Part shown: piece after piece, positions 1 through 8,437 of the stretch
Numbering within the stretch: position 1 is the stretch's first letter
Layout: each line of letters begins with the position of its first letter
Position numbers and translations under genes: made by a program
Notes under the pieces: model-generated
The model's input: the letters and a program-made list of their open reading frames with translations, nothing else
Databases searched by the model: none
Told to the model about the DNA's origin: nothing
Origin: Auriscalpium vulgare
Taxonomy: Eukaryota; Basidiomycota; Agaricomycetes; Russulales; Auriscalpiaceae
DNA length: 64,000 nt
Reading direction: 5' to 3'
Assembly (NCBI GenBank): GCA_019915015.1
Contig: JAHBBC010000051.1
Location: 1 to 64,000 of the forward strand

Positions 1-24
1 AAACCCTAAACCCTAAACCCTAAA
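1..24. repeat. Telomeric repeats, chromosome end
   Basis: The window opens with three copies of CCCTAAA preceded by AAA, so the G-rich strand runs out to the left end as TTTAGGG. This is the outer cap of the chromosome, or the stub of it that was assembled. The array stops abruptly at position 24 and runs directly into the middle of a Penelope reverse-transcriptase reading frame. The unit is a 7-mer, whereas most basidiomycetes have the 6-mer TTAGGG. With only three units the period should be checked on raw reads. Confidence 0.9.
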
Positions 25-927
25 ATTGAATGGTCTGCGTCCGACTTAAAGCAAGTCTTCTTAGACATGACGCTGTATCGTGATGAGTTTAACACACTCC
101 AGCACATGCCCTACCGCAAGGCGCAGAACCATCAAGAAAGAATTCCGTGGACATCGCACCATCCCTTAGACGTCAAACGAGGTACGTTTATTGGAGAAAT
201 GTCCCGGTTAGCCACGCTGTCGAGCACGAGCCGTGCTTATGCAGATGCAATGCGAGGGTTAGTCACTCTCTATAAAGCTCGTGGTTATCCGGAAGCGTTA
301 GTTGACGCTTGGTTATCATACAATTATAAAGAACGTTGGAACAAACGGATCAGTGTCACCCCTGACCGCAATCCCGGAGGCGTTCTGGTTTTGAAAACCG
401 AGTACAACACCGCTTGGAATTATTTCAATGCAATGGAGTTTGGAAATACCATCTTAGGATATTGGCGCGAATGGCTCGAAAGAGCTGATCGCGGCGACTT
501 CAATCGGAAGTATCCACCGCCCGCAGACGGCGATGCGGACGTCTTGGTCACTGATCTTCGTCTTCGGACGGAGGTTTCGCGACTAGGATTCCCTCCCATC
601 GACCTGCCTGACGTGCGGAAGCTCGATATCCTTAATCGTCGAATGATTGTGAGTCGCAAACGCACTCGCAATCTATTTGACATTACAAATCTTTGGAAAA
701 AGGTGGTTTTCCAGGAGTTGGACGAGCGCGTATCTGCCAATGTCGCCCAGGAACTGGACGGGCATATGGCCAAGGTTAATCGGATACGCGACCACGCTCT
801 TATCGACGCACCGGCACCCGTAGTCCCTGCCCCTGGTGAAGGGGATTCCTCGGACGAAGATCGGAACATCCATCGTCGACACTCGCCCCCGGCCCCGGAC
901 ACCTGGGTGTACGGACGGACTTGGTGA
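25..927 (+). pseudogene. Penelope reverse transcriptase, C-terminal fragment (outer copy)
   Basis: The reading frame is open from the telomere junction onward. It lacks the catalytic core and starts just after the region that holds the YIDD motif in the inner copy. It encodes only the thumb-like and C-terminal part, about 300 residues, ending in a proline- and acid-rich tail. No GIY-YIG nuclease motif follows, so the element is of the endonuclease-lacking kind. Relative to the inner copy there is one extra C near position 902, which changes the last residues and brings the stop forward to 927; the inner copy stops 16 codons later. The first in-frame ATG is at 67 but is internal to the original protein. 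Confidence 0.8.
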
Positions 928-1330
928 GAAGTATCTGTTGGTAGGCCTGTTGGCCTGCTATGGCGGAACAGCTTGTTTACCCTAGGAGCGCCCCCTCGCG
1001 GAGTCGTACCCAAGGGACGCATTTGTCGTTACCTTGCTCTGCACACGCGGGCCTGGGTTTGTTCTCCATGTGGGTAGAGCCTAGTAAACCTTAGTGCGCT
1101 GATGGACACCGCCTGATAGAGAAAATCAACCATGACCGCCACATTCCGGCTGTTCGTGGCGATAAAGAACTCCTCCATTGAACAACGCAAGTTATTCACA
1201 CAACTCACAAAGGTCCAAGTGCCTTGGAAGATTTACAAGACCACGGATCGTCGCGTGGGAGGTAAACCCTTAAGTGAGTATCTGTATAATGCAGAATACG
1301 CCAGCAACTGATGTTCGCTGCAGCCCTGAA

Positions 1331-1391
1331 ACCATAACCCTTAAACCTAAACCTAACCCTAGACCCTCAACCCTAGACCTAACCCTAAACG
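1331..1391. repeat. Degenerate interstitial telomeric repeats
   Basis: A run of CCCTAA-like units with variants such as CCTAAA, CCCTAGA and CCCTCAA lies at the end of the Penelope 3' untranslated region. It is shared with 20243-20301 and, shorter, with 38760-38800. It marks the place where the element RNA 3' end met older chromosome-end sequence, or a telomere-like tail carried by the element itself. Confidence 0.8.
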
Positions 1392-1736
1392 GTTAGGCGC
1401 TGGGCGGGTGGGTTAGGAGTGGTGATGTCATCAGCTCTCGTGGGAGCTGATTGCATAATGGTGCCTTGCGCTTCTCTGGAAATTTCCGAATTTCCAATTG
1501 CGTTCCCATCGGAATTCTGATTTCTTAATCGGATCAGAATCCGATGGAAGGTTCCTCACCGTTGGTTCGGGTCCGTTCTCACAGGGCATCGCATAATGAT
1601 GCGAGAACATCGGTCCCGCGCATGTCGGATCTTGGGAAAGATCCGGCCTTGTCGCGCGGGAAGCGTTGGCAGTGTGGATACCGCCCCACATGCGCTCCCG
1701 CGCTGTGTGGGTCGCGTTCCCATTGGCTGACTGCAG

Positions 1737-1778
1737 GTCCTGATGAGCCTATAAAGGCGAAACGGGTTCGGCGTCGAC
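1737..1778 (+). ncRNA. Hammerhead ribozyme in the Penelope element, copy 1
   Basis: All invariant core parts are present in order: CTGATGA at 1740-1746, stem II GCC/GGC (1747-1749 with 1756-1758) closing a TATAAA loop, GAA at 1759-1761, a three-pair stem III (ACG with CGT) closing a 7-nt loop, and the classic GUC cleavage triplet, so that cutting is predicted after C1775. GAC at 1776-1778 pairs with GTC at 1737-1739 to start stem I; the longer stem I was not resolved. A very short stem III is typical of the hammerheads described in Penelope-like elements. Cleavage would set the 5' end of the full-length element RNA about 150 nt upstream of its start codon. Confidence 0.85.
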
Positions 1779-1926
1779 ATCCCATCGACTCCCCGTTGAC
1801 CTGCCCCTTCTATAGCGCTCTTCAGTGGTCGCTTCGCTCCCCCTCCCTAAACCACCTTTTCGACCCCTGCTCCTCTTGCGTCATGTCTTCGTTCTTCCCT
1901 CTGCCAACATCGCGCATCTCCGGGCT

Positions 1927-4118
1927 ATGTCCCCCCTCATCGAGGCGGTGAGTCACGCTACCATCGCCTCGGCCGCGAACCCTACGGAGCCCGACGTACA
2001 CCATGTGTCGGCTCTCGTTCGCACCATCCAGGCGGCCGACTCTGTCGATGCCGTCTGCGCCCTAGTCCCCCCGGATTATGCGGCTGCCCTCCGTGCTCCT
2101 TTAGTGGAGATCGCCGCACACGCTACCAAGCGTTGCCGCGCGCGGGACACTTTGAACAAGTGGACGGCACACAAGACTGCGGGCACTCTCCCGCAGCACT
2201 TGCGCGGCAAACCCCCTCACATCCAGATGACAAAGGGGTTTGCGGAAAAAGACACCGCCGCGACTCATCGCAGCGGTCTGGACGCGGCTCACGCCAAGTA
2301 CCAGCTCGAGGCCCTAGAGGCCAGCCTTCGCGCTAAGAAGGACGAGGTCGCTTTCCTCGACGACGCGCTCACCCGGAGAAGCTCTACGCCGAGCTTATGC
2401 CGGTCGTGGTTGAGGTGGGCAACCGCCTCTACCAGACCCGGAAGCTGCCGAAGCTGGTTGACGGCCCCGAGGGCTCCCTCGTGGTCGACGGCTGGCTCAG
2501 CAACGAACCCGTCCGGGCGATATGTCAAGCTTTGCAGCGCGACATTGTCCTGTATGCGTACCGCATCATCTCCATCGTGGAGGAGCGGGACGCTGCTGTC
2601 AAGTCCAAGGCCACCCGCAAGGCGGCTTTGGACTCGGATGTTGACGTGACCATGGCCGACGCTACCGGCCCGTCCACCAAGTCGATCCAAGCGATCGTGG
2701 ACAAGGCAGTTGGTCGCGCAATCCAAAAGACCGGCAAGAAGCCGGCGTCCAAGAAGGTGAGTTCATCTGCTCACACTGCCCCTTCGTATGACGCCATCTC
2801 TAACTTCTTCTGGTCAGAAACCGCAGCCCAACGCCAAGGCGTCGGGCTCGAAGGGGAAGGACCCGCGGGACTACGTCCCGCCTCCCACTCGCAAGCGTCC
2901 GCGCGCGACTGGCAAGTCCACCATCCCCCCACAGAAGCGGGTCAACGCCGCCCTCCGCAAGGAGAAGGCGAAGGCCAAGGGCAAGGGAAAGTCGACCAGT
3001 ACGTACCTGGCCGCCCTTGGACTATACCGGACTGGCTGCTAACAGTCCCTCACACACAGGCAATTGAGATTTTGTTCGCGCAGTTATCTCCTAGCTACAT
3101 AGATGCGAATAAATTTAAATCATACGTTCATCTCTCTACTGGTGTGACGCTTCCTAAGGAATATGCGTATCAATTAAGTGTTGGTATGCGTTTTATGTCC
3201 TATCGTTCGCAGAACGCCAACCTCATACGCGAAGCGTGGAAGGACTTTGAACGCCGCATGCGATGGCGTTTATTCTTTGCGTTCTCTGGCGAACAATCAA
3301 TATATGATCCTGATTACGAGGTGAAACCCGCTCCTGGTAAACCCAAGAAGACACCACCCGTACTACCGCTATACCTCGAACGTGGTCTCCGCGAAGGTCG
3401 TCGCTTCGTTTATAATACGATCGACAATATACCTCCGGAGCAGACGAAGGAGACTCGCCAATTTCTCGGCCCTTCGCTCACAGCCACCGAGGCCTATCTG
3501 CGCGACCATGACTACGTTGTCACGGGCACAGATAAGAATTTAGGAATTGCGGTGTCAGAGAAAACCTGGATCATCGAAAAATGCGAAGACATCTTACGCG
3601 TAGACGCAGATTATGAGTCTATCACCGCGTTCGAATGCACAGCTATTCTTCGCCGGAAACAAATTGAGATTGAAGCTATCGCAGAGTTAGCTGAGAATTC
3701 AATCTACTTTGAAGGCAACGTCAGCGAATTTTTGCGGTCTAAAATAGTAGACAACGCTGATGTGTTAGAAACCGTTCCGCGTTTCTACGGGATACCCAAA
3801 ATACATAAGGTGCCAACTAAAATGCGGCCCATTATACCATGTCACTCGGCAGTGATGAATCCTTGCGCTAAATTTGTTTCTAAGAAACTTAAACCGCTCA
3901 TCTTAGCGGCGCCAACAATCCTACATGGAACCAAAGACTTGGCGATAAAATTAAGTCAACTCAGTCTCGATGCGAAACGTCGCTGGTACATTGTTACCGG
4001 CGACGTCGTTGCATACTATCCCAACGTCCCGATCGAATCGTGTCTTGCAGTTGTCTATCAACTGTATTGCGACCTCGTATTTGGAAATATGACGGAGGAG
4101 ACAAAACCCAACGACCGC
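1927..4118 (+). pseudogene. Penelope-like reverse transcriptase, 5' part (interrupted)
   Basis: The gene probably starts at ATG 1927. The N-terminal region (to about 2998) is not recognised and ends in a Lys/Ala-rich stretch. A 61-bp intron (2757-2817, GTGAGT..CAG with CTAAC) is clear; a second (about 2999-3059) has good splice sites, but the reading phase does not close. A one-base frame change also occurs near 2360-2380. From 3060 the frame is a Penelope-type reverse transcriptase: a conserved block with DKNLGIAV, then RFYGIPKIHK and RPIIPCHSAVMNP (template-binding region), and the first catalytic Asp in GDVVAYYPNVPI. The frame is cut after codon 4116-4118 by the LTR retrotransposon. The other half lies at 18646-19899. 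Introns inside the gene are a known trait of Penelope elements. Confidence 0.85.
4115..4118. other. Target-site duplication, left (CCGC)
   Basis: CCGC precedes the left LTR and is repeated at 18642-18645 after the right LTR. Removing the element and one copy of this 4-bp duplication rejoins the reverse-transcriptase frame exactly, which proves the insertion boundaries. Confidence 0.85.
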
Positions 4119-4973
4119 TGATGAGATGAACCCTGGGGGAGGCCCCGGGAACGTCGATAGAAATGGAGGGAGCGAGCAGCCAACCGCTGGCCCAAGAGGT
4201 AGTGGGTCGGAGGAAGAAACCCAAGATCGCGACCGTGCCCCGAACAAACCACCCAGGACCCCGCGGGTCCTGCCCTCGTCCTGCGGCCCTCTCTCTCTCT
4301 CTCTCTCTCTCCGCTCCCGTCCGACCGTCGCACGTTGCGTCTCTTCCCACACTATTCGGTGCGACCCTCCCGTCTGTCGCCGCCGGTCCGTCCTAGTTGC
4401 GGAGTCGCCCTTGCCGTCCGACCGTCCGACCTGTGTCCCCGCGCTTGTACCGTCCGAGTCGCTATCCTGGAATATAAACGTCAGTCATAAAACCTACCAC
4501 ACTGTATCACTCCAGTCTGTGGTTGAGTCGGGGCAGCGTAGCCCGTGGTATCGCAAAGGTGGCGCGACCCGGATGTCGCTACGGCTTCCTGGTTTAAGGC
4601 ATCGTGTCGGCCCAGTGGTCTGGCTGTGTCGCGTCGTGCGATGCTCTCTGTGAAGCAGGAATGAAAGGTGTAGTCTCGGGTGTAGGCCCAAGGTCCAAAA
4701 GTGTCCCTACAACAAGTCGAATCGCGTCTATATACCGCTGCTTCGTCAGCCCTTCCCACGCGTCTGCGCTCCTACGCGTCCTACCAAGTTCCGCGCCCGA
4801 CCGTTCCGACTCCCTACCTCGGCTCTCCGTCTCCTCCCCAGACGCTCGCTCGCTTTGTGCTGTCCCGTGGTCGTGCCGGTGCCGCGACGCCTGTGGGGCG
4901 TCTCGGGGGTGTGTGTCTTGGTGTAGCGGTGTGATGGTCCGTTTCGGTGCCTGTAGCGCTGCGGGTCCCATCA
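4119..4973 (-). repeat. 3' LTR of the gypsy element
   Basis: Direct repeat of 17787-18641, both 855 bp, with TG..CA ends. It contains a CT microsatellite near 4285-4310. The differences seen between the two LTRs are chiefly single-base gains or losses (for example near 4187, 4345, 4547 and 4934). Open frames inside it are not conserved proteins. Confidence 0.9.
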
Positions 4974-5011
4974 TCCTCCCCCCAACTGAGCTACCGACTG
5001 CCCTCAGTCGG
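4974..5011 (-). promoter_or_regulatory. Polypurine tract plus hairpin module 1, at the 3' LTR
   Basis: On the sense (minus) strand the order is a 7-bp perfect stem with an AGGG loop (5011-4994), a 4-nt spacer, TCAGTT, then GGGGGGAGGA directly against the LTR. That location is where the plus-strand primer of LTR elements sits, so the purine run is very likely the functional polypurine tract. The same module recurs at 6634-6672 and 10842-10875. Confidence 0.8.
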
Positions 5012-5123
5012 CGAATCCCCGGATGGCTCCTCCTGATAAAGGCTCCCTCGCGCCGTCTCGATGAGTCGTCAGGTAGCGTCGCACCGCCCGCCCGACCAAC
5101 CAACCCCCCCCCTACACACCATC

Positions 5124-6346
5124 ATGACCTGGTCTCCGCACACGTACCGTCGCGGTACTCTCTTGCTATACCACCTGGGTCGGGCCCCCAGCGCGGACTT
5201 CCCGCTCGCAGCAGCCGCCGAAGCGATCGAATCGCGCGAGCGTTGGGCACAGGAGGTGTTGGCTGTCATCGTACGGTTCCCCTCTTTTCCGCCCCGTTGT
5301 CGCGCTAACCGTCCGCTCCCATCGGCTGTAGGAATCCATCACCGATTCCGACCCCAGGCTGATCATCCCCCTCGCCGAGCGCATCCTCATGCCGATACTC
5401 GAGAAGCGATCCTCGTACCCGAGGTCGAGGATCGCTTCCGCTCGTGGGCGGGGCGCTTTCTTCGTCCCGCCCCGCTCCCTACGACCGAGCTGCACCCGTG
5501 GACCTCCGTTGTTGATCGGGTCGACCTACTTGACGCCCCCAAGGTTCGGCTGACCGCGACGCTGGTTGAGGAGAACTTTTGGGTCGTGTTTCGCAAACGC
5601 GGGTGCTCGGTCGCGTCGTACTTGCGCGAGCTCGCCATTTTCCATGCCGCCATCCCCGATGACCGTCCCCTGGGCAACCAGACGTGGGTCGCGTACGTCC
5701 TCCGAGAGGCCTTGGAATGTTCCGCGCTCTCCATTCGCCACTCGCGTGGTGGGACCGCTTTCCTTCCCGACTACGTCGCCCGCGAGTCGACCGCTTGGCC
5801 CATTTCGCCCCCACGCAGTACGGTCGCAACCTCGGCGGACTGGGTGCGCGTCTTTTAGCTCGTTTCGAGGCCGTGTACCGCGAGACCGTCGAGGAGCTCG
5901 CTGGGGCTACGGAGAACGTCGCCAATCTGCAAGCCCTTTGGGCCGACGCTCCCTACCTGTTAGCCATCGTTCGCGACCCCTGCCTCTCCCTCGAGCACGC
6001 AACCCGACTCTTCCTGGAGTACGCAGTGACTGCGGCATACGTTCTACGCCATTTCCCAGCCGCCCCGACCGAGCCCGACCTTTACACGAACAACCTCTTG
6101 GTGACCTTTGTGCGCCATCGTGTATTGTCGGGGCTCCCCGCCTTGCCCGCCGGTGAGGGTGTCGGCTTGGTTGACGACGATGCCGGCGGTGTCGATTCCG
6201 ACGAGCAGATGCAGGGCGATCCCGTGGACGCCGGGGGTGTCGGGGATAATGTCGCTGTGATGGAGCGTGTGGTGGTCGGCGATGTCGGCGCGATAGTGGA
6301 TTACCGCAGCGATAGTGATAGCGACATCGCGAGCAGTCGCGAGTAG
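5124..6346 (+). pseudogene. Antisense cargo gene alpha (paralogue of beta), frame-disrupted
   Basis: Exon 1 (5124-5270) has 49 codons and ends at a GTACGG donor; a 61-bp intron (5271-5331) has CTAAC and ends in TAG. The sequence then continues as a protein clearly related to gene beta, but in three successive frames, with shifts near 5400-5440 and about 5790. The last frame runs to the stop at 6346 and ends in an Asp/Ser-rich tail. Shared blocks with beta include the region around EELAGATENVANLQ and the exon-1 region ending in an acidic/Trp motif (ERWAQEV versus EEWGRKV). No known domain was recognised. It lies on the strand opposite to gag-pol, so its intron survives retrotransposition. It may be a pseudogene, or intact with assembly errors. 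Confidence 0.55.
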
Positions 6347-6630
6347 TGTACCCCTTCTGTAAATGGTCTCTCCGGCCGCCATGAATCGCACAGAACTGTG
6401 GCCCCTGATGTCTCATAGCAATGATCGTCGCGTTTCGCTGCGTGGGCGACTCATAGCGTCGCGCGGTCTCCGACCGTGTTCTGATGGATCGCGGATTCGG
6501 TTGCGCGTGGTCGGCTCTGACTTTGTCTTGTCCCGCTCCCTTCTGGCTACTTGTTCCTCGTGCACCCTGCGCAGGCTGGTCACCCGTCGCCGAGAAAATC
6601 CCTATCTTTCTCCTCGTCGCTCGTGACTGG
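6347..6630. other. Spacer between cargo genes alpha and beta
   Basis: I see no gene here. The stretch separates the alpha stop codon from hairpin/polypurine module 2. Confidence 0.4.
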
Positions 6631-6633
6631 CCA

Positions 6634-6672
6634 TCCTCCCCCCAACTGAAATCTGCGCCTGTCCTCAGACGC
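6634..6672 (-). promoter_or_regulatory. Polypurine tract plus hairpin module 2, internal
   Basis: This is the same architecture as module 1: sense-strand stem GCGTCTG/CAGGCGC with an AGGA loop, a 5-nt spacer, TCAGTT, then GGGGGGAGGA. One stem pair is G-U, which pairs only when read as the element's sense RNA; on the other strand it would be an A-C mismatch. Stem bases differ from module 1 while pairing is kept. It lies about 100 bp upstream of gene beta, so an antisense promoter role cannot be excluded. Confidence 0.7.
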
Positions 6673-6768
6673 GAATTCTCCGGCCAAACCCCGGCATATC
6701 GGGTCGCGGCGGGTTTCCGACGGCCTACATAACGAGTGCGGTCGGTGCGTGCGACCCAGCCTCCGACC

Positions 6769-7948
6769 ATGTCGTCCAGTTTCACCCTTGAGGCGCGTGC
6801 TTTCGCCCTTGTCGGGCTACTCCTCACTCCGCCCGCGATTGACCTGGAGACCGCTCCCGTCGAGACCCTGGTTCTGGCTCGGGAGGAGTGGGGTCGCAAG
6901 GTTGCTACGCTCTACGTAAGTCCTCGCGCTGTCGTTGCGATCCCCGCTCACGTCCGTGTCGCGCTTATCCAGAATGAAGTGTATAACACTGCGAAGCCAT
7001 CCGTCCTTCGTCTTGTCCAGGCAATTGTCAGCCCCGTCTTCGAGACGCTGTTCACTGTGTCCCCCGAGTCGCGCGCCGCGTTTGCTGAATGGGGTGGTAA
7101 CCTCATCAGCGACCTCGCGCCTCCGACGTCCGCTCCTCTCGACCCGACATTTTCGGTTCGCCCGATCGCTGGATTCACCTTCCCGAACAATCGCGACCAC
7201 TCTCGCCAGCTCTCGCGCCTCTGCGAGGGCGCCCTGTGGGCCGCATTTGAGTCGGGCCGCACGTCCGTTCCCCAGTACCGTCGCAGCCTTGGTGAGCTCT
7301 GCTTGGCCGCTCATCCCACCGGTCGCGGAGCGGGCATCGACGCGACAGTCCACGCGGAGTTCATTGCCGCATGAATGCTTGCGCTTCGGCTCTTCAGCGC
7401 CTGAACGGCGGGGAAGAGGCCCTCCTGTCCGAGGTCCATCGCCTCTCCTACTCGACCACCGGCATATCCCTCCCGACCTCCTGCGTACCCTCGCGCACCC
7501 TCTGTCCGATACGCTCATTACCCACACCACCGAGACCGTGGCGACCTTGGCGTCGATCTACGGCACCATCGCGCAACTTGCGCGACCCGACGACCGCCGC
7601 GCGCGTGGTCGCTGGGGTCCGTATGCCGACGCCTTTGACTCTGCGGATGGGTTCTTGGAGGCCGCCGCTGCCGCGTATCTGCGCGACGCCTTGCAGTGGT
7701 CCACCACTATCGACAGTCTTCATGCGCGCACCGCCATTGAGAGCGCTATCCTCGCGTCGAACCTCCCCACCGAGTTGTTGGCCGACGTCCACAGCGACCC
7801 GACGATGTTCTTGGACGAGGTCGTGACGTTCCGCGCAGTCCCGATGGGTTGGCAAAACGCGCACCGTGGTCGTCGAGGCGGGGGTGCGACTCGGGGGCGC
7901 CTCACTCAGCAGGGGCGTATCCCGCGTGACGATCCTGCCACGCTGTAG
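6769..7948 (+). pseudogene. Antisense cargo gene beta, frame-disrupted
   Basis: ATG 6769 starts a 49-codon exon ending in ATLY; a 57-bp intron follows (6916-6972, GTAAGT..CAG). Exon 1 has the same length and intron phase as gene alpha. Exon 2 stays open to a TGA at 7374, but alignment with alpha shows that the protein continues after one missing base near 7370 and another shift near 7455, then runs to the stop at 7948. The predicted protein would be about 370 residues, helical and rich in Ala/Leu, with no domain I recognise. Together, alpha and beta look like a tandem duplication of a unit consisting of the hairpin/polypurine module plus a gene. Confidence 0.55.
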
Positions 7949-8437
7949 CGTCGTCGCACTGTCGGAGCGTCGGGAGATAAAGGGAAAGAAAGAGCCCGCG
8001 TTAGTGTAGTGCCTTGTGCCCGCATGTACGTCGTTGAATGCCTCCCAATACGAGTATTGAACTTGCGACGCGTTACCCGCTTGTGCGACGCCAGTGTACC
8101 GTGGTCGCGCCCCGTGAGAGGGGCGGGCGCCAACGATTTGTGCGATTTCGCTCGCGCCAGCAACACGTGCCCGCCACGCGGCGTCGGAGCCGCGCGCGGC
8201 GTCCCGCACCGGTCCGGGGCATGTCGCGGGATCAAATCAACGATCGCTGATCAGATCGCGGATCGACCCGGCGTCGTGGGCGCTCGGAGGCAAAACCAGC
8301 GCTCTGGCCGGGCCACGCGGCCGGTCGCTCCCACGCACGCGCCATTGTTCGTGCGCCTGTGGCGAAGTCGCCGTCGCCCTTCTTCCCTCCTTCCCCTCTC
8401 ACTCGCTCCCTCCCTCGACACCCCGATTCCTTTCCCC
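7949..8437. other. Spacer upstream of cargo gene gamma
   Basis: No gene seen. Around 8220-8265 there is a cluster of GATC sites (CGATCGCTGATCAGATCGCG), and 8360-8430 is pyrimidine-rich, as is common just upstream of fungal start codons; it is a reasonable place for the gamma promoter. No clear TATA box was found. Confidence 0.4.

Larger units (their letters stand above)
25..1850 (+). mobile_element. 5'-truncated Penelope-like element abutting the telomere
   Basis: This segment is a near-identical direct repeat of 18939-20762, differing by scattered substitutions and 1-bp indels. It holds the C-terminal end of a Penelope-type reverse transcriptase, a 3' untranslated region of about 400 bp, degenerate telomeric repeats and a hammerhead ribozyme. 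Its 5' side is cut by the telomere cap and its 3' side points to the centromere. That is the arrangement expected if the RNA 3' end is reverse transcribed onto the G-rich overhang of a chromosome end, as proposed for endonuclease-deficient Penelope elements such as Coprina and Athena. It also acts as the upstream partial copy (pseudo-LTR) of the full element that follows. Confidence 0.8.

Noticed and set aside
1750..1757. TATAAAGG as a TATA box of the Penelope gene
   Set aside because: It is loop and stem II of a complete hammerhead ribozyme, repeated at 20662-20669; a dual role is possible but not needed.
4117..4125. A third hammerhead (CTGATGAG) at the gypsy LTR boundary
   Set aside because: No stem II closing pair or GAAA follows, and the C belongs to the target site.
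4126..5103. Several 90-175 codon frames inside the gypsy LTR
   Set aside because: They overlap on both strands, have low-complexity composition and no family; LTR sequence is GC-rich and open by chance.
5907..6899. 330-codon minus-strand frame, Arg/His-rich
   Set aside because: It is the shadow of the cargo genes alpha and beta; the plus frames align with each other whereas this one has no support.
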